Shown piece after piece: positions 11,501-22,044 of a DNA stretch of 64,000 nt. Where the stretch lies: NCBI GenBank assembly GCA_026874595.1, contig CM049317.1:10512382-10576381 (forward strand), read 5' to 3'. Each line of letters begins with the position of its first letter. Position 1 is the first letter of the stretch. The position numbers were made by a program, and so were the translations under genes. The DNA comes from Sipunculus nudus (taxonomy: Eukaryota > Annelida > Sipuncula > Golfingiida > Sipunculidae). The notes beneath the pieces were generated by a model. It made no database searches, was not told the origin of the DNA, and saw only the letters and a list, made by a program, of their open reading frames with translations.

Positions 11501-14500
11501 TTTAAGATACATCGAGCAGGGACAAGTTGACCGAGAGGTAAGATATATATGTATTGCATATGATACAGCATAGATAAATGTTTACTTTGGATCAAGATAA
11601 TCCCAATGTGTCATTAAATTTGTTATATTATGTACAAGGATAGGATGCATTTACTAGCTGAAATATCTAAACATAATTTTCTTCACAATTCTCTTTGTCA
11701 TTTGCCTGACACTGTGGTCAAAATGAATGAATAATAAGAATTATTGTTTCATTTTTTAGATATGGCTGAAGGCTGGAGCAAACGGACTTCTTGGGGTCAG
11801 CACACCGGCTGAATTTGGCGGCATCGGAGGAGATTTTTTGTCCGAAGCAATCCTCATTGAAGAACAGTAAGTCACGTGGTATGGATCAGTAGGTCACGTT
11901 ATATAGCTAGGTCACGTGATAAAGCTAAGAGCTTGCCAAGTCATTGGCCTCTCTGTTAACTTGACGTCGTGCTGCGTATATATCCGTCTGGTTAATTAAG
12001 GTTTATAATGTGCAAACTGTTAACTATTTTTAGCAGCTCATTCAAATCTTTGAAACCGTTCATGGCGTCTTCATACCATCATTCCTTCGTTCAGCGAGCC
12101 GTTTCATGAATAATGTATAAGGTAATTCAACCAATCAAATGACTTGATACTTGTCTACTCGGCGGCATGTATTGTGCTATTTTGAGACCAAACGTTTAGC
12201 TTTGTCGGATGGGCATCAAGAATCTGACCAATCACATATAAACCTGTCAAATTGCTGACAAATGTGTTCTTGTTCAAACAGCGTTTGAACAATGTATTTT
12301 TACATTTGAATCGCTGGATTTGATTGGCAGTTATGATTTCTGCCCGAATATTTGCAGCTTTGTTCATAGTTCAGGAAATAAACGCTAGAGCAGCTCGCTG
12401 AATTAAGGTTCCTGAAAGCGTCGCTTAAGTTGTAAGGGTGATATTATTGCATCTGGAAGCTATTTAAACTATTCTGTAGTAAATACTGCTGGCATTTATA
12501 CAGGGAGAAATTTTGTGTTGTCAGCAAACTAAATATAGCAGTAGCTAAAAACCTTTCTGACGCTTCTCTTACGCGCCACCTTGCGATTACCATGCAAACG
12601 AACATTTGTGATGGAATAATATTATTATGAGGCCAGACATATATTGCCGTTTCTGATGTTTCTGGTGTTGCCATGGGCCACTTCATCCCCTCATTGTTTC
12701 ATTTGGAAATAATAATTGCGATGATTTATAATTGTATAAACATTCAGTAAGCAGCTTTACTCATTTGTTTTTTTTTTATAATAAATCACACAGATTTAGT
12801 TCGGAATTTTGTGACAACATATCACGAAAAGGTTTTGTAAAATAAATAAAAAAACATATTAGATTTAGCTACCTCCTCCCGCCAGAGGTCGTTTCTATTG
12901 AATTCATACCTGTTCCAGTAAGGACTTGTTGGAATGGAATTGTCTCAAGTGACAAACCTCAAAATAAAAGTTTGTCACAATTAAATAAACGCCCTTCTTT
13001 TTAGATAGCACAAACGCATGCTTACAAAAAATAATCTTATTTAAAGAGGTTCTTCCCCCCCCCCCGACTTGAGCCACTGTTATATTTACAGGCCCGTTCA
13101 ATTGTGGGAAGAAATTGCCTGACCCACAGAAGAGTCGTTCTCTTATGAAAATGATTCTATGCATTTTGGACAGTTGCAAATAGATGAAACATTTGTATCA
13201 CCGTGTTATTCCGAGGATAACCTAGAGTAAATATAGGAGATAATTCACCATGATAGGATTGAGTATATATTGTATTTATTCTGATCTGGGCATATTAAAA
13301 TTACTTTAAAAAACATTGTTGACGCGAGAAACTATTTATGTATAGACAGGCTCCTGCACCACAGTTTGCAACGCTATGAATATTTTATCAAATTAGTAGA
13401 CCAACTCTCTAAAATTTTCAATTTATTTCATAATATTTCAAAATTAAACACACTTGCATACACTTATGCTTTTATTGAGATTATTTTTCAATCCTACATT
13501 TTACTGTTGAAGAAGAAAAAAAAGTAAGAAAAAAAACTACAAGTCATTTTTCTAAAATGTGTCACTTCTGCATGGAAGAAGAATTAGTTGCATTTTATGG
13601 ATGAGATGTATCGCGTGGCGTAGCTGAGCATGTTAACACCCATTTCAATCAACATAATGTATTGTGTTGATTTTCTTAATTGTTAAACACCCATCTACGA
13701 CGACAGGTTTAATTTATGGTATACCCAAGGTCCGTCCGTCTGTCCGTCCGTCCGTTAACTCTTAGCCCTACCAGGGCTTCAATAGATTTTTACGAAACTA
13801 ATCCTAACTGCTCTCCAATAGATTTTCTCGCCCAAGTAGACAAAATCCATGAATATTGAGTGAGATGAGAGGTCACAAGGCTACTTTGTGATGTCGCCGA
13901 AATAACTTATCAGGAATATGATGGATTTTGATGAAGCTCGACAGAAATATTAACCAAAATAATATCTTGCCGATGTTCGATTCCCGAAAAAAAAATCCAT
14001 GTATATTTAATGAGGTTAAAGGTCACCAGCTTTTGGTGGCGCCTTGATGGTTTACCTAAAATCTGATGGATATTCGTGAAACTCATCATGAATATTAACA
14101 TTTTCTCACCCGAATTGAATTCTCGGCAAAATTCACGCATATTTAATAAGGTCAGAGGTCACAAGACATAAGACGTATATTATGCACGTATGTGGTGCTC
14201 TTATTTAAGGTCTTACGTCAATGATGCCGCACTTGGGATTTCTCTTCACTCGACCATTGTGATGCCATACATCACTCAGTACGGGACGAAGGAACAGGTA
14301 GAGCGCTACATGCCCAAGATGATGGACGGCTCCTGTATCACCGCCATTGCCATGACAGAGCCCTCAGCAGGAAGGTATGTTACCATGGCAACTTCCATTC
14401 CTTGTTTTGATTATTAAGAAACGACTGATTTTCCCTTAGTTTTAGGTTTCAATCTGGTTTTTTTAGTGACATACTGCAAACTGTTTGTCAGATTCAACGA

Positions 14501-17500
14501 TAATGATAATTTATATGCTTTATTTTTAAATTTACAAAATCTTCTCATAATGTCTAAAATATAACCAAGGCAGAATAAACTTTCATATAGGATAAGTGTA
14601 TGATGAATGATGATATTATTTATTACACTGAATCAGGATGAAGGTAAACATACCATAACATCTATGAAAAATTATTTTATTATTATGATATATTTTTTTT
14701 CATAATCATGCAGTTATAAATAATTCAGAAGTCATGACCTGTCAAACATTTAATTAAAAGTGACTCTTAGAGGTTCTTTCAAGATTTCACATGTTGTCTA
14801 TGAAGACTGGCCGGGGGTAAAACAGGCCCGGTGTAAAACAGGCCCGGTGTAAAACAGGCCCGGGGTAAAACAGGACGGAGTGAAACTGGCCGGGGGTAAA
14901 ACAAGCCGGGGGTAAAACAAGCCGGGGGTACACAGTCCCGGGATAAAACTGGCCAGGGATAAAACTGGCCGGGGATAAAACTGGCCGGGAATAAAACAGG
15001 CCCGGGGTGAAACTTGCCGGGGGTAAAACTGGCTGGGGATAAAACTGGCTGGGGATAAAACTGGCTGGGGAACCTTCAGCTTCGAAGCCCGACCTTAACC
15101 ACTAGGCCATGACCTCCTCTAGTCCATAGTAAGATTTCAGAAAAAAGGGGTCTGAAGGCATGCATGGGTGACAAGATTATCTGTAGGTGTTCGGATGCTG
15201 CACTCACAGACTGCATATACCTTCGGGAAAAAAATTACCACTTAAACTTAACTATGGATTACCTTCTATTTGAACAATTATTCCGTTCTCATACAGAGTT
15301 TTTTTTTATGAATTGTTGAGCCAAGATCAGGGCCGATGGATCATTTGTTCCAATATCAGCGCAAACCTTGAGTTTTTAACGGTCTTTCTCCATCCTGTAT
15401 GAGCGCAATGTAGGCTCAGTGAAGAGGCCGTGTGGCACGGATGTTCACCACACACACACACAAGTGCGCCTTTTGAGAGTTTTGAATTGTTGTGAACCAT
15501 TGATTGGTAAAATTATACATCAAGATCCGTTTTTGTCCTTAATTAACACTAGGATTTAAATGAGAGGAAGCATGTGGTGTCGCCCTGTTTCACACTGGAA
15601 TTCTGTAGATGTACATACTTTGATTGCCTCCACTAAAATATCCTGTAATCCGCTTTTTGACTCAAGGTAAAAGTTATGAAATCCGCCATTTCCTTTTATG
15701 AAAGCTTGTTACATTTAAACAAGCCGACAGATAAAAAAAGCAAAATATTGATCCAGCAACTGCACACATATAATGTTCATCAATATTCTTTAGTGGGGAC
15801 AATTAATGATACACTGGGTAAGTGAAAAGGTTGTATATATAAGAATATTATTTCATGGTATGCCTGGTTTAATATGTGTACCAGTACTATAAGCCTTTAA
15901 TAGAAATTAATTCTTAATAACTTTAAAAGGCACCAGTCAGAAAGTTATAATGGAAACCCCACAGGAAATAATTACTCTTGCACAAATTATAAATGAAGGT
16001 GGTACCAACTATCTATACTTTGACAATTGTTACGGGGTGACGTAAAAGCGGACCGAACTGTCTCGCCATTGATGCCTGCTTTTCTAGTGAAGCGGTTGGG
16101 ACGCCGGACTTATGCTCCACCTACATGGGTTCGAATTCCGATATTTTCCCCTGAACAATTTGTATTCGTAACACAATTCCCCGCCCCCTAAAAAATATAT
16201 GAAAGCAATGAGGATAAAGAATAGCATATCATTCTTTTCACTTTTACTTCCGTTATTCTCATTTCTCAGATAACATCATCAAAGGCGAAGAAATGTTTCC
16301 ATACAAGAGTGGATCTCTCGAGCTTTGTTGTTTCCTAATAGCTAAAACACGTTTAAATAATATATAAACTTTTTCATTATAAAATAATAATTAAGCATTT
16401 ATATTTTTTTAGCGACCTGCAAGGTATCAGGACCAACGCTAAACAAGATGGCGACGACTGGATCCTGAACGGAAGTAAAGTCTTCATCACCAACGGCTGG
16501 ATGGCCGACCTCGTTGTGGTGGTGGCGGTGACGAACCCGGAAGCCAAGTCAGCGGCGCACGGTATCAGTCTATTTATAGTAGAAGACGGCATGCCGGGAT
16601 TCAAGAAGGGCCGGAAACTTGACAAGATCGGAATGAAGGGACAGGTAGCCACGCTTTGTCTATAGTTGCATCTCTGGGTGGGGCACTGTAGATGTGTTTT
16701 GGTCGTGTCTTTGTGTTTGAAGCACTGAGCATACATTAAAACCAAACACCAAAAAGATTATAAGATATGTCCCTATGGGAAGACGACTGCATATAATTAT
16801 ACAAGGGCATTTAGAGCGCAGAGTCAAAATTAAAATACTGCATATGTAATTTTTTTCTTCACGTTGGCCTTGGTGACTTTAACCCTTGGCAATTTTAGTT
16901 TAGAATAAATCCGAAAGGTGGCAGCGAAAGAAAGAACGGAACAATTGTTTCACACCAAGCACCAGATGTCGCTGCGTAACGGGTCCTAGGCCAATAAGAT
17001 AAATCAATACGTCTGACCAATCAGAACGTGGACGTGAAGCTGCTCCTCCGGTCTGTGTTAAATAAATTTACCCATTCTCCACTCATGAAGTGTGTCTATG
17101 AAGTTCAGGGATTATTCATTGTGCACAATAGACCTTATCCCTGCATGGAGGTTGTAAACTTCCCTGACATATACATTGACAACGTACCTTCCTCTGAAGT
17201 GGTCATCCAACTGGTCACCCCTCTATCGTGCATGAGGCATTATTGCCGTCTAGTTATAAAGAGATTAAGGGGAGTTTATGCAGACATAAGAACAACACTG
17301 CACAGGGTCGGACTCACAAAAGTGTGACTCTGCCGGTTATGGTTTGTGGACCCTTAATTCTAACCCCCCAAATGCACCGGCGCTTCAAAATTCACTAGCG
17401 GCGTCGGTATAAATAAAGTGAAGAGGGTGATGTAGTTGGTTCATGTAAGTATGTTAAGAATTTTTTCTTTGCAAATCACATAAAGATGGGTGTTTTATTT

Positions 17501-20002
17501 TTGTGGTTAGGACTTCACGGAACAACTAATAAACCTACACCGGTAAAATGTAAATATAAGGTGTATCCTTGGAATGTAACCAATTTGACGATTAAGACAG
17601 GTAGTCACGGCCGTTCCCACAATTCCAAACTGGAAGAGATTCATTTTGAGTAGAAAAAGGTGACATACGGGTCAAGTAGGCGATTACAATATGTTTGAAA
17701 AGTTATATATGAGGCATTTCTGAGTGGATAATGGCCTATTTTAGTTAAATAGACACTCGGTGTAAGGAGACACAGTCCGACTGGAGATATATATGCTAAA
17801 ATAAGGACCAGGGAAGGGGGATACTATAAGTGTTAATTATTTTGCCCAAACGCTACAACCATTGTATTAAGTATTTTGTTGTATGATTTATCAATATCCT
17901 ATTGAAATATGAAAGATATTGTACTAAACTTTGAAATTTATACTTTTCTGTATATATGTAAATTTGTGTCTGGAGCAAGGTTATATTAACTGTGATCCTT
18001 ATGATTCAGGACACCGCGGAGCTGTTCTTTGATGACGTCAGACTTCCCAGCAGCCAGTTGTTAGGAGAACAAAACAAGGGTTTCTACTACTTGATGCAGC
18101 AATTACCACAGGAACGGTTAGGTATAGGAATCCAAACGCTGGCAGGAGCTGAATTTATGTTTGAGGAGACCAGAGCTTACGTCAAACAAAGGAAGGCATT
18201 TGGTAAAAGCATCGCGAGTCTACAGGTACGCTTAAAGATGTTTTAATCTGTCGCCAGGAGAACTGTTAACGGGGAAAAATTATTGCGACATTTATTGTTG
18301 CTGGATTGTCAATAAAATGCTAATGTTCACTAGGCGAAGGGTAGAATCTTCAATTAAATGAATATTAAAAATAAATGTGTTTTGGTAAAGAATCAAATAT
18401 TAACTGTAGACGAATATTAACAAGGCGATTTTCAACGAATAGACAAATGTTCGCAATCTGATTATCTAATACAGGCGAAGGTTAACTTAAGAAAAAAATC
18501 AGACGATTGTCGATTACAGACGAATATCAACTACAGCCGAACGTTGACAACAGATGAATGTGTATAAGATGAATGTCAATTGCTGACGAATGCTAACTAC
18601 GGACGAATGTTAAGTTTAAACGCATATTATGAACATAAGGTATGAATGAATTAAATTTTTAGTTCGCCATCTCTTGCAGACAATCCAGCACCGCCTGGCT
18701 GAGATGAAAACAGAGATTTGTGTGGCGCGATCATTCATTGACCAGTGCCTTGAAATACATCAGGACCGTGGACTCGATTCGGAGAGTGCTTCCATGGCCA
18801 AGTATTGGTAAGCCACACACAAGGCTGAGGAAGATCTCTGGTTAAACCACATTCATTAAAAATCACTGCAAAAGGTCCTTTAATCTAATATTAAACCCAT
18901 AAAATATAATACATATAATTTTTAACTTTGCACACAGTTCTTGCCGATAATATTATTTTTTTTAATTGTGCTATTTGAAACTCCCCAGTTACAGCAAGCC
19001 ATTTTAGTCGTTTAATTTTAAACAATGGACTATATATTAAAAGTCATGTATGACCTCTTGTTAGAATACCCCCCGGAGTTTACTTTTGAGTTATTTAGCT
19101 AAACCTACAGCCAACTTGCTATAATATAAGCCAAATATGTAAATTACCACATCGGATTTCAAAATCAATTTACTTAATCATATACCATTTTGTACCAAGC
19201 TACTCATCAATCAATATAGATGTTAAAACATCTAGAATATTTCCTGAAGAAAAACTTTAAATATTTTTACAGAACTATATAAAAGACCTTAATTGAAAAC
19301 GATCATAATTTTGTATCTTGATGGTATATATTTCTACGGTTCAATCCCGAATTTCACATTTTAAATATCTATCGGTTAGGCCATCGAAAAAAATTGTTCT
19401 TCGGATTCGCCTCTCTATTTTCATTTTTTTTCCGATTATTTTTTTTCAATAGAAGATCGGGTCCTCAGTAATATTGCTAAGTTGTGCTATGGCCAAAATC
19501 CAACAAAGAATTCCTATCGGTAGGCCCTAATGGAAAATGGACAAAATTTTAAGTTAATCATATAAATCATTAATATTGAAGCTGTTTTTTTTCTGATTTT
19601 TTTAAGGGGGAGGGGGGGTTCGTGGCAAGCCTTCAAAATTTCACGTATTGTGTCACGACCGGTGAAGAAAATTTAAAGGAAGCTTTTCCCCGCTTGCACC
19701 AAGGGTTTTGTTCCCAGAGTACGTAGAACTATAGTGTGTGTGTGTGTGCGCGCGCGCCCGCGCGCGGAATAGGTGCAATTATTTATATTAAACATGATAA
19801 ACACATTTTTTTTCACTTCAGGTGCTCGGACCTCCAGAACAGTGTGGCGACCAACTGTTTACAGATGCACGGCGGATGGGGATACATGTGGGAATACCCT
19901 ATTGCGCGCGCATTTGCCAACGCGCGTGCGCAGAGCATCTACGGCGGAACTAACGAGATTATGAAGGAACTGATTTCACGCAGGATCGTATCTGACAGAT
20001 AA
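8454..20002 (+). CDS. ACADL: Long-chain acyl-CoA dehydrogenase, mitochondrial (complete, 9 exons)
   Basis: Nine exons joined in frame give 438 codons plus TAA; human ACADL is 430 residues. The enzyme is a mitochondrial-matrix FAD flavoprotein that makes the trans-2 double bond in long or branched acyl-CoA in the first step of beta-oxidation. It starts with an Arg-rich, acid-free presequence (MWRAVSTLLRGAAQK). Signature 1 (AMTEPSAGSD, about 179-188) spans the exon 5/6 junction. Signature 2 (QMHGGWGY) is near 393-400. The LCAD/IVD-type catalytic Glu is in PQERL (about E299), and the usual ACAD Glu site near the C-terminus is Gly (YGGTNEI, about 419-425), which separates LCAD/IVD from MCAD/SCAD/VLCAD. 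FMFEETRxYVKQRKAFGK is also typical of LCAD. Introns are GT-AG with consistent phases. A head-to-head paralogue lies on the minus strand. No damage seen. Confidence 0.95.
9347..9529 (+). CDS. ACADL: ACADL exon 2
   Basis: 183 nt between CATCAG| and AA|GTACGT. Encodes the N-terminal helical part, with DIGTRRIFSEEHDIFR matching the conserved LCAD start (TDIGIRRIFSPEHDIFR in human) and FFNEEVKP after it. It is 15 nt (5 codons) longer than the same exon of the minus-strand paralogue. Confidence 0.93.
9861..10600 (-). mobile_element. Possible solo LTR
   Basis: On the minus strand the segment starts near TGTTACAGGTGCTC, holds a TATA-like GGATATAAAGGGG (about 10298-10310), a downstream AAGAATAAATT polyadenylation-type signal, and ends CCTAGTGTTACA. 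This is the TG...CA, promoter plus polyA layout of an LTR. No clean target-site duplication or internal gag-pol is visible, so the call is tentative. Confidence 0.3.
11182..11200. repeat. Short (TA)n tract
   Basis: Nine to ten TA dinucleotides in ACADL intron 2. Confidence 0.85.
11507..11537 (+). CDS. ACADL: ACADL exon 3 (31-nt mini-exon)
   Basis: A 31-nt micro-exon, TTTAAG| to GAG|GTAAGA, coding (K)YIEQGQVDRE. It aligns with human WEKAGEVSRE and is required to restore frame between exons 2 and 4. The paralogue has a 31-nt exon at 2772-2802. It is too short for ordinary ORF finding. Confidence 0.9.
11760..11866 (+). CDS. ACADL: ACADL exon 4
   Basis: 107 nt, TTTTAG| to CA|GTAAGT. Encodes IWLKAGANGLLGV...EFGGIGGDFLSEAILIEEQ, the GLLG and GGIGGD segments of the N-terminal alpha-helical domain. 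The first bases of the following intron are almost identical to those of the paralogue. Confidence 0.95.
12840..13180. repeat. Dispersed repeat family B copy
   Basis: CCGCCAGAGGTCGTTTCTA (about 12879-12897) recurs in reverse orientation at about 32231-32250 in an EGF-gene intron, with weaker similarity around it. Boundaries are uncertain. It lies in ACADL intron 4. Confidence 0.4.
13760..14165. repeat. Diverged ~130-bp tandem repeat, three units
   Basis: Three successive units each hold a block like AAAATCCATGWATATTKARTG, GAGGTCACAAG and CTGATGGATATTCGTGAAACT. The array starts after a (GTCC)n-type run and ends about 45 bp before ACADL exon 5. Confidence 0.65.
14210..14374 (+). CDS. ACADL: ACADL exon 5
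   Basis: 165 nt, TTTAAG| to GGAAG|GTATGT. Encodes the segment SLHSTIVMPYITQYGTKEQ through SCITAIAMTEPSAG, ending inside acyl-CoA dehydrogenase signature 1. A diverged ~130-bp tandem repeat array ends only about 45 bp upstream of this exon. Confidence 0.96.
14809..15072. repeat. 16-bp GC-rich minisatellite, about 16 copies
   Basis: Units of the type GGCCGGGGGTAAAACT, with 15-17 bp variants, in an otherwise AT-rich intron of ACADL. The right edge falls inside the B-box position of a reverse-oriented tRNA-like sequence (15072-15117). Confidence 0.9.
15072..15117 (-). mobile_element. tRNA-derived SINE head, truncated
   Basis: On the minus strand TGGCCTAGTGGTTAAGG is a perfect pol III A box in tRNA-like context, followed by GGGCTTCGAAGCTGAAGGTTC. 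The B box then breaks into the minisatellite. Interpreted as a SINE fragment, not a working tRNA. Confidence 0.5.
16078..16155 (+). mobile_element. tRNA-derived SINE head
   Basis: TAGTGAAGCGG fits the A-box consensus TRGYNNANNGG, and GGGTTCGAATTCC about 40 nt later fits the B box. The sequence cannot fold as a proper tRNA over the full length, so a SINE relic is more likely than a tRNA gene. Confidence 0.5.
16413..16644 (+). CDS. ACADL: ACADL exon 6
   Basis: 232 nt, TTTTAG| to CAG|GTAGCC. Encodes SDLQGIRTNAKQDGDDWIL and the beta-barrel domain (LNGSKVFITNGWMADLVVVVAVT, then HGISLFIVEDGMPGF, KLDKIGMKGQ). It closely follows human LCAD. Confidence 0.96.
16890..17445 (+). repeat. Dispersed repeat family C copy
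   Basis: GTCGGACTCACAAAAGTGTG, ACTCTGCCGGTTATGGTTT and AAATGCACCGGCGCTTC recur, reverse complemented, at about 23285-23365. The upstream part (16.9-17.3 kb) is open for 99 codons but matches no family I know. Left limit is uncertain. In ACADL intron 6. Confidence 0.45.
18010..18225 (+). CDS. ACADL: ACADL exon 7 (carries the catalytic Glu)
   Basis: 216 nt, ATTCAG| to CAG|GTACGC, phase 0 at both ends. Encodes DTAELFFDDVRLP, the NKGFYYLMQQLPQERL segment with the LCAD/IVD-type catalytic glutamate (PQER, about residue 299), and EFMFEETRAYVKQRKAFGK. Confidence 0.96.
18350..18630. repeat. Degenerate ~21-bp tandem repeat
   Basis: Repeated, diverged units like ACTACAGACGAATGTTAACT (GACGAATATTAAC, GACGAATATCAACTACAG, GACGAATGCTAACTACGG) in ACADL intron 7. 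Confidence 0.65.
18680..18807 (+). CDS. ACADL: ACADL exon 8
   Basis: 128 nt, TTGCAG| to TATTG|GTAAGC. Encodes TIQHRLAEMKTEICVARSF through DSESASMAKYW, the C-terminal helical domain. Phase fits exon 9, where the split Trp codon is completed. Confidence 0.95.
19734..19767. repeat. (GT)n(GC)n alternating purine-pyrimidine tract
   Basis: About eight GT/TG steps run directly into CGCGCGCG with one CC break, a classic Z-DNA-prone sequence, about 55-85 bp upstream of the last ACADL exon. Confidence 0.85.
19822..20002 (+). CDS. ACADL: ACADL exon 9 (terminal)
   Basis: Begins after TTCAG| and ends at TAA. Encodes the second ACAD signature (CLQMHGGWGYMWEYPIARAF) and QSIYGGTNEIMKELI. The first Gly of YGGT replaces the catalytic Glu of MCAD-type enzymes. 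There is no C-terminal SKL-type peroxisomal signal. A Z-DNA-prone GT/GC run lies just upstream in intron 8. Confidence 0.96.
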
Positions 20003-21591
20003 AGACAAAACAAAGGACTGGCATGTATACTCCTGTACAGCACAGCAATTGATTCCTTAAAGCCTACTAAACACGTTTTAGTAAAATATAATTTTTGGCC
20101 ACCACCGAGTATATATTAATGACCTGTGGTTAATTCCTCATATAAAAAGCTATTATATTTATAACACGCCTGTGACTGAAGTATGCGCTTGTTTATCTGC
20201 AAGCCGTTAGTAAACATAGTACATCCAACAATGTTGACAAACGGAAAAAACATGGAACCTAAGGTGTTTGGTTGAATATATGCAAAAGTGGAAAGGTCAC
20301 TAGTTATAACACGCCCTTTGCAAACATCATCGCCAGATGCCCTTGTTGGATGCGTTTACTTTAATTTAGCAGCACTCCACATGTTATAAACACGTAGATA
20401 TAAATAAAGCGAACATCCTATTAAGTTAGGATCGGCCTTTTATGGCCTATTCAGTCGTCAGATATCAGAATAGACCCCTTTAAAACCGTAATGATACAGG
20501 AATTCCCTTCATTAGTCTAGGAGGTACAGCCATTGGAACAGACATGTGATCCACGATCCTGCTGGGAATGACTGATTTCTCAATGAATTGCTATAGTCAG
20601 GTGCATATGAAAAGTATCCTTAGATAAGCAAATAAAACAAATACGTAATATATTGTTTAGTTGTGTGTATGATATCTTGAAATCTTTGTATAATTTCCAG
20701 ATATGAGTTGAAAAATAAAGCAAAAAGTAGCCAAGGTCCTCATACATACACCCGCTTGCATCCTGTTTAAACTTTCTCCTGAAATATATGAATTGAAGCA
20801 AATGGTCCTATCTTACAGTCACTGTGGTCAAGAATGGTATAAATAAAAAATATATCATGTTGATTCAGATTGCCTCCAAAATGTAATGAATTCTTTTTTG
20901 ATTGTGTGACCATTACCCTCCACAACATTTCATAAAGTTTGTTTGATACCTTTAAAGTATAATTTCTTACAGACAAAATAACAAAACAACCTGCAAAACA
21001 TGAAAAGTCATACCAGGCCAACTTGATTGATGGCCTCAGTGTCGCCATCTGATGGTAGGCGTTAGTACTAGTGATTCAACTTTACACGGAACCCTGTCAG
21101 TCGTTACTGACGTTAGTTTATTCATCAGGGTTCTGCAGAAAAACAGTACCCGTCACAAGATTGTTGCAGGTACTAGTGATTCCCTCATTTGCATATTAGT
21201 ACGTGACGTTTGTGGTCGTGGATGGTGATGACTGAATGGTCAACGCTTTATCTGCAGTGAATTTCGGCAAATACCTGAATATTGCTGAAGTCTAACGAAA
21301 ACTCCCACAGTTCAGATAAGTAGTGAAAGGTGGCGCTGACTATCGTTTATTGTTCGTCGTACCATTCGGTCTGCCAGTATGCCTACAGCTATGTGTTGGT
21401 GTGATTAATTATACATTTGCTCCCACTTCGAGACAAATTATAAACTAGTAACTCCTTCGTTGGCTGAGAACTGATAATTTAAAGTATATCGAGGCGGACA
21501 GTCAAATGTAAATCGCTACTTTAATCATATGGAATTTTGTGTATGAATTGGTGTATCACTGCATAGAGTGTGTGCGTGTGCGTTATTATAC

Positions 21592-22044
21592 TTAAAGGGG
21601 CATAATCAGGAACAATATTACTTTATACGACAGTTTCCCAGCAAAACTCTCCAAGCACACAGTCACAGTAACGCGCATACAGCTGTTTAACATCTTGTTA
21701 TGGCTCTGCGCGTTGGTGAACACAGTTCACGTGTGTCTGTTCACCACAACAAGGCCGCGTGACCGGAGGTCCGATGTTTCAGCAGGCGGTACATTGATTA
21801 CATTTTTGGTTCAAAGTCAGTAAGGACATCCCCTGATTAACACGTATTGTGGTCTGGGCAAAGCACGCACTGTGTTAATGTTGACAAATGTGATCGTGCC
21901 CGGTCCACTCTTTATAACACGCGTTTACAGGTGTAAGCAAATGGTTTCAGGGCAATATTTGGTCAGATCCACATTTATTTATATGGGAAGAAGCTATTTT
22001 TCATGTTAATTCAATATGCTTTATAAGTGATTTGGTCCCTTTAG
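21592..22044 (+). mobile_element. MITE family A, full-length copy
   Basis: About 450 bp bounded by inverted ends: TTAAAGGGGCATAATC on the left and GATTTGGTCCCTTTA on the right (reverse complement TAAAGGGACCAAATC). It is the most complete of three or four copies in the window and has no coding capacity, as expected for a non-autonomous DNA transposon. Confidence 0.75.

Noticed and set aside
14809-15072. CRISPR-like array
   Set aside because: Units are contiguous 16-bp repeats without unique spacers, in a eukaryotic intron.
16078-16155. tRNA gene
   Set aside because: Boxes present but the arms do not pair as a cloverleaf; more likely a SINE head.
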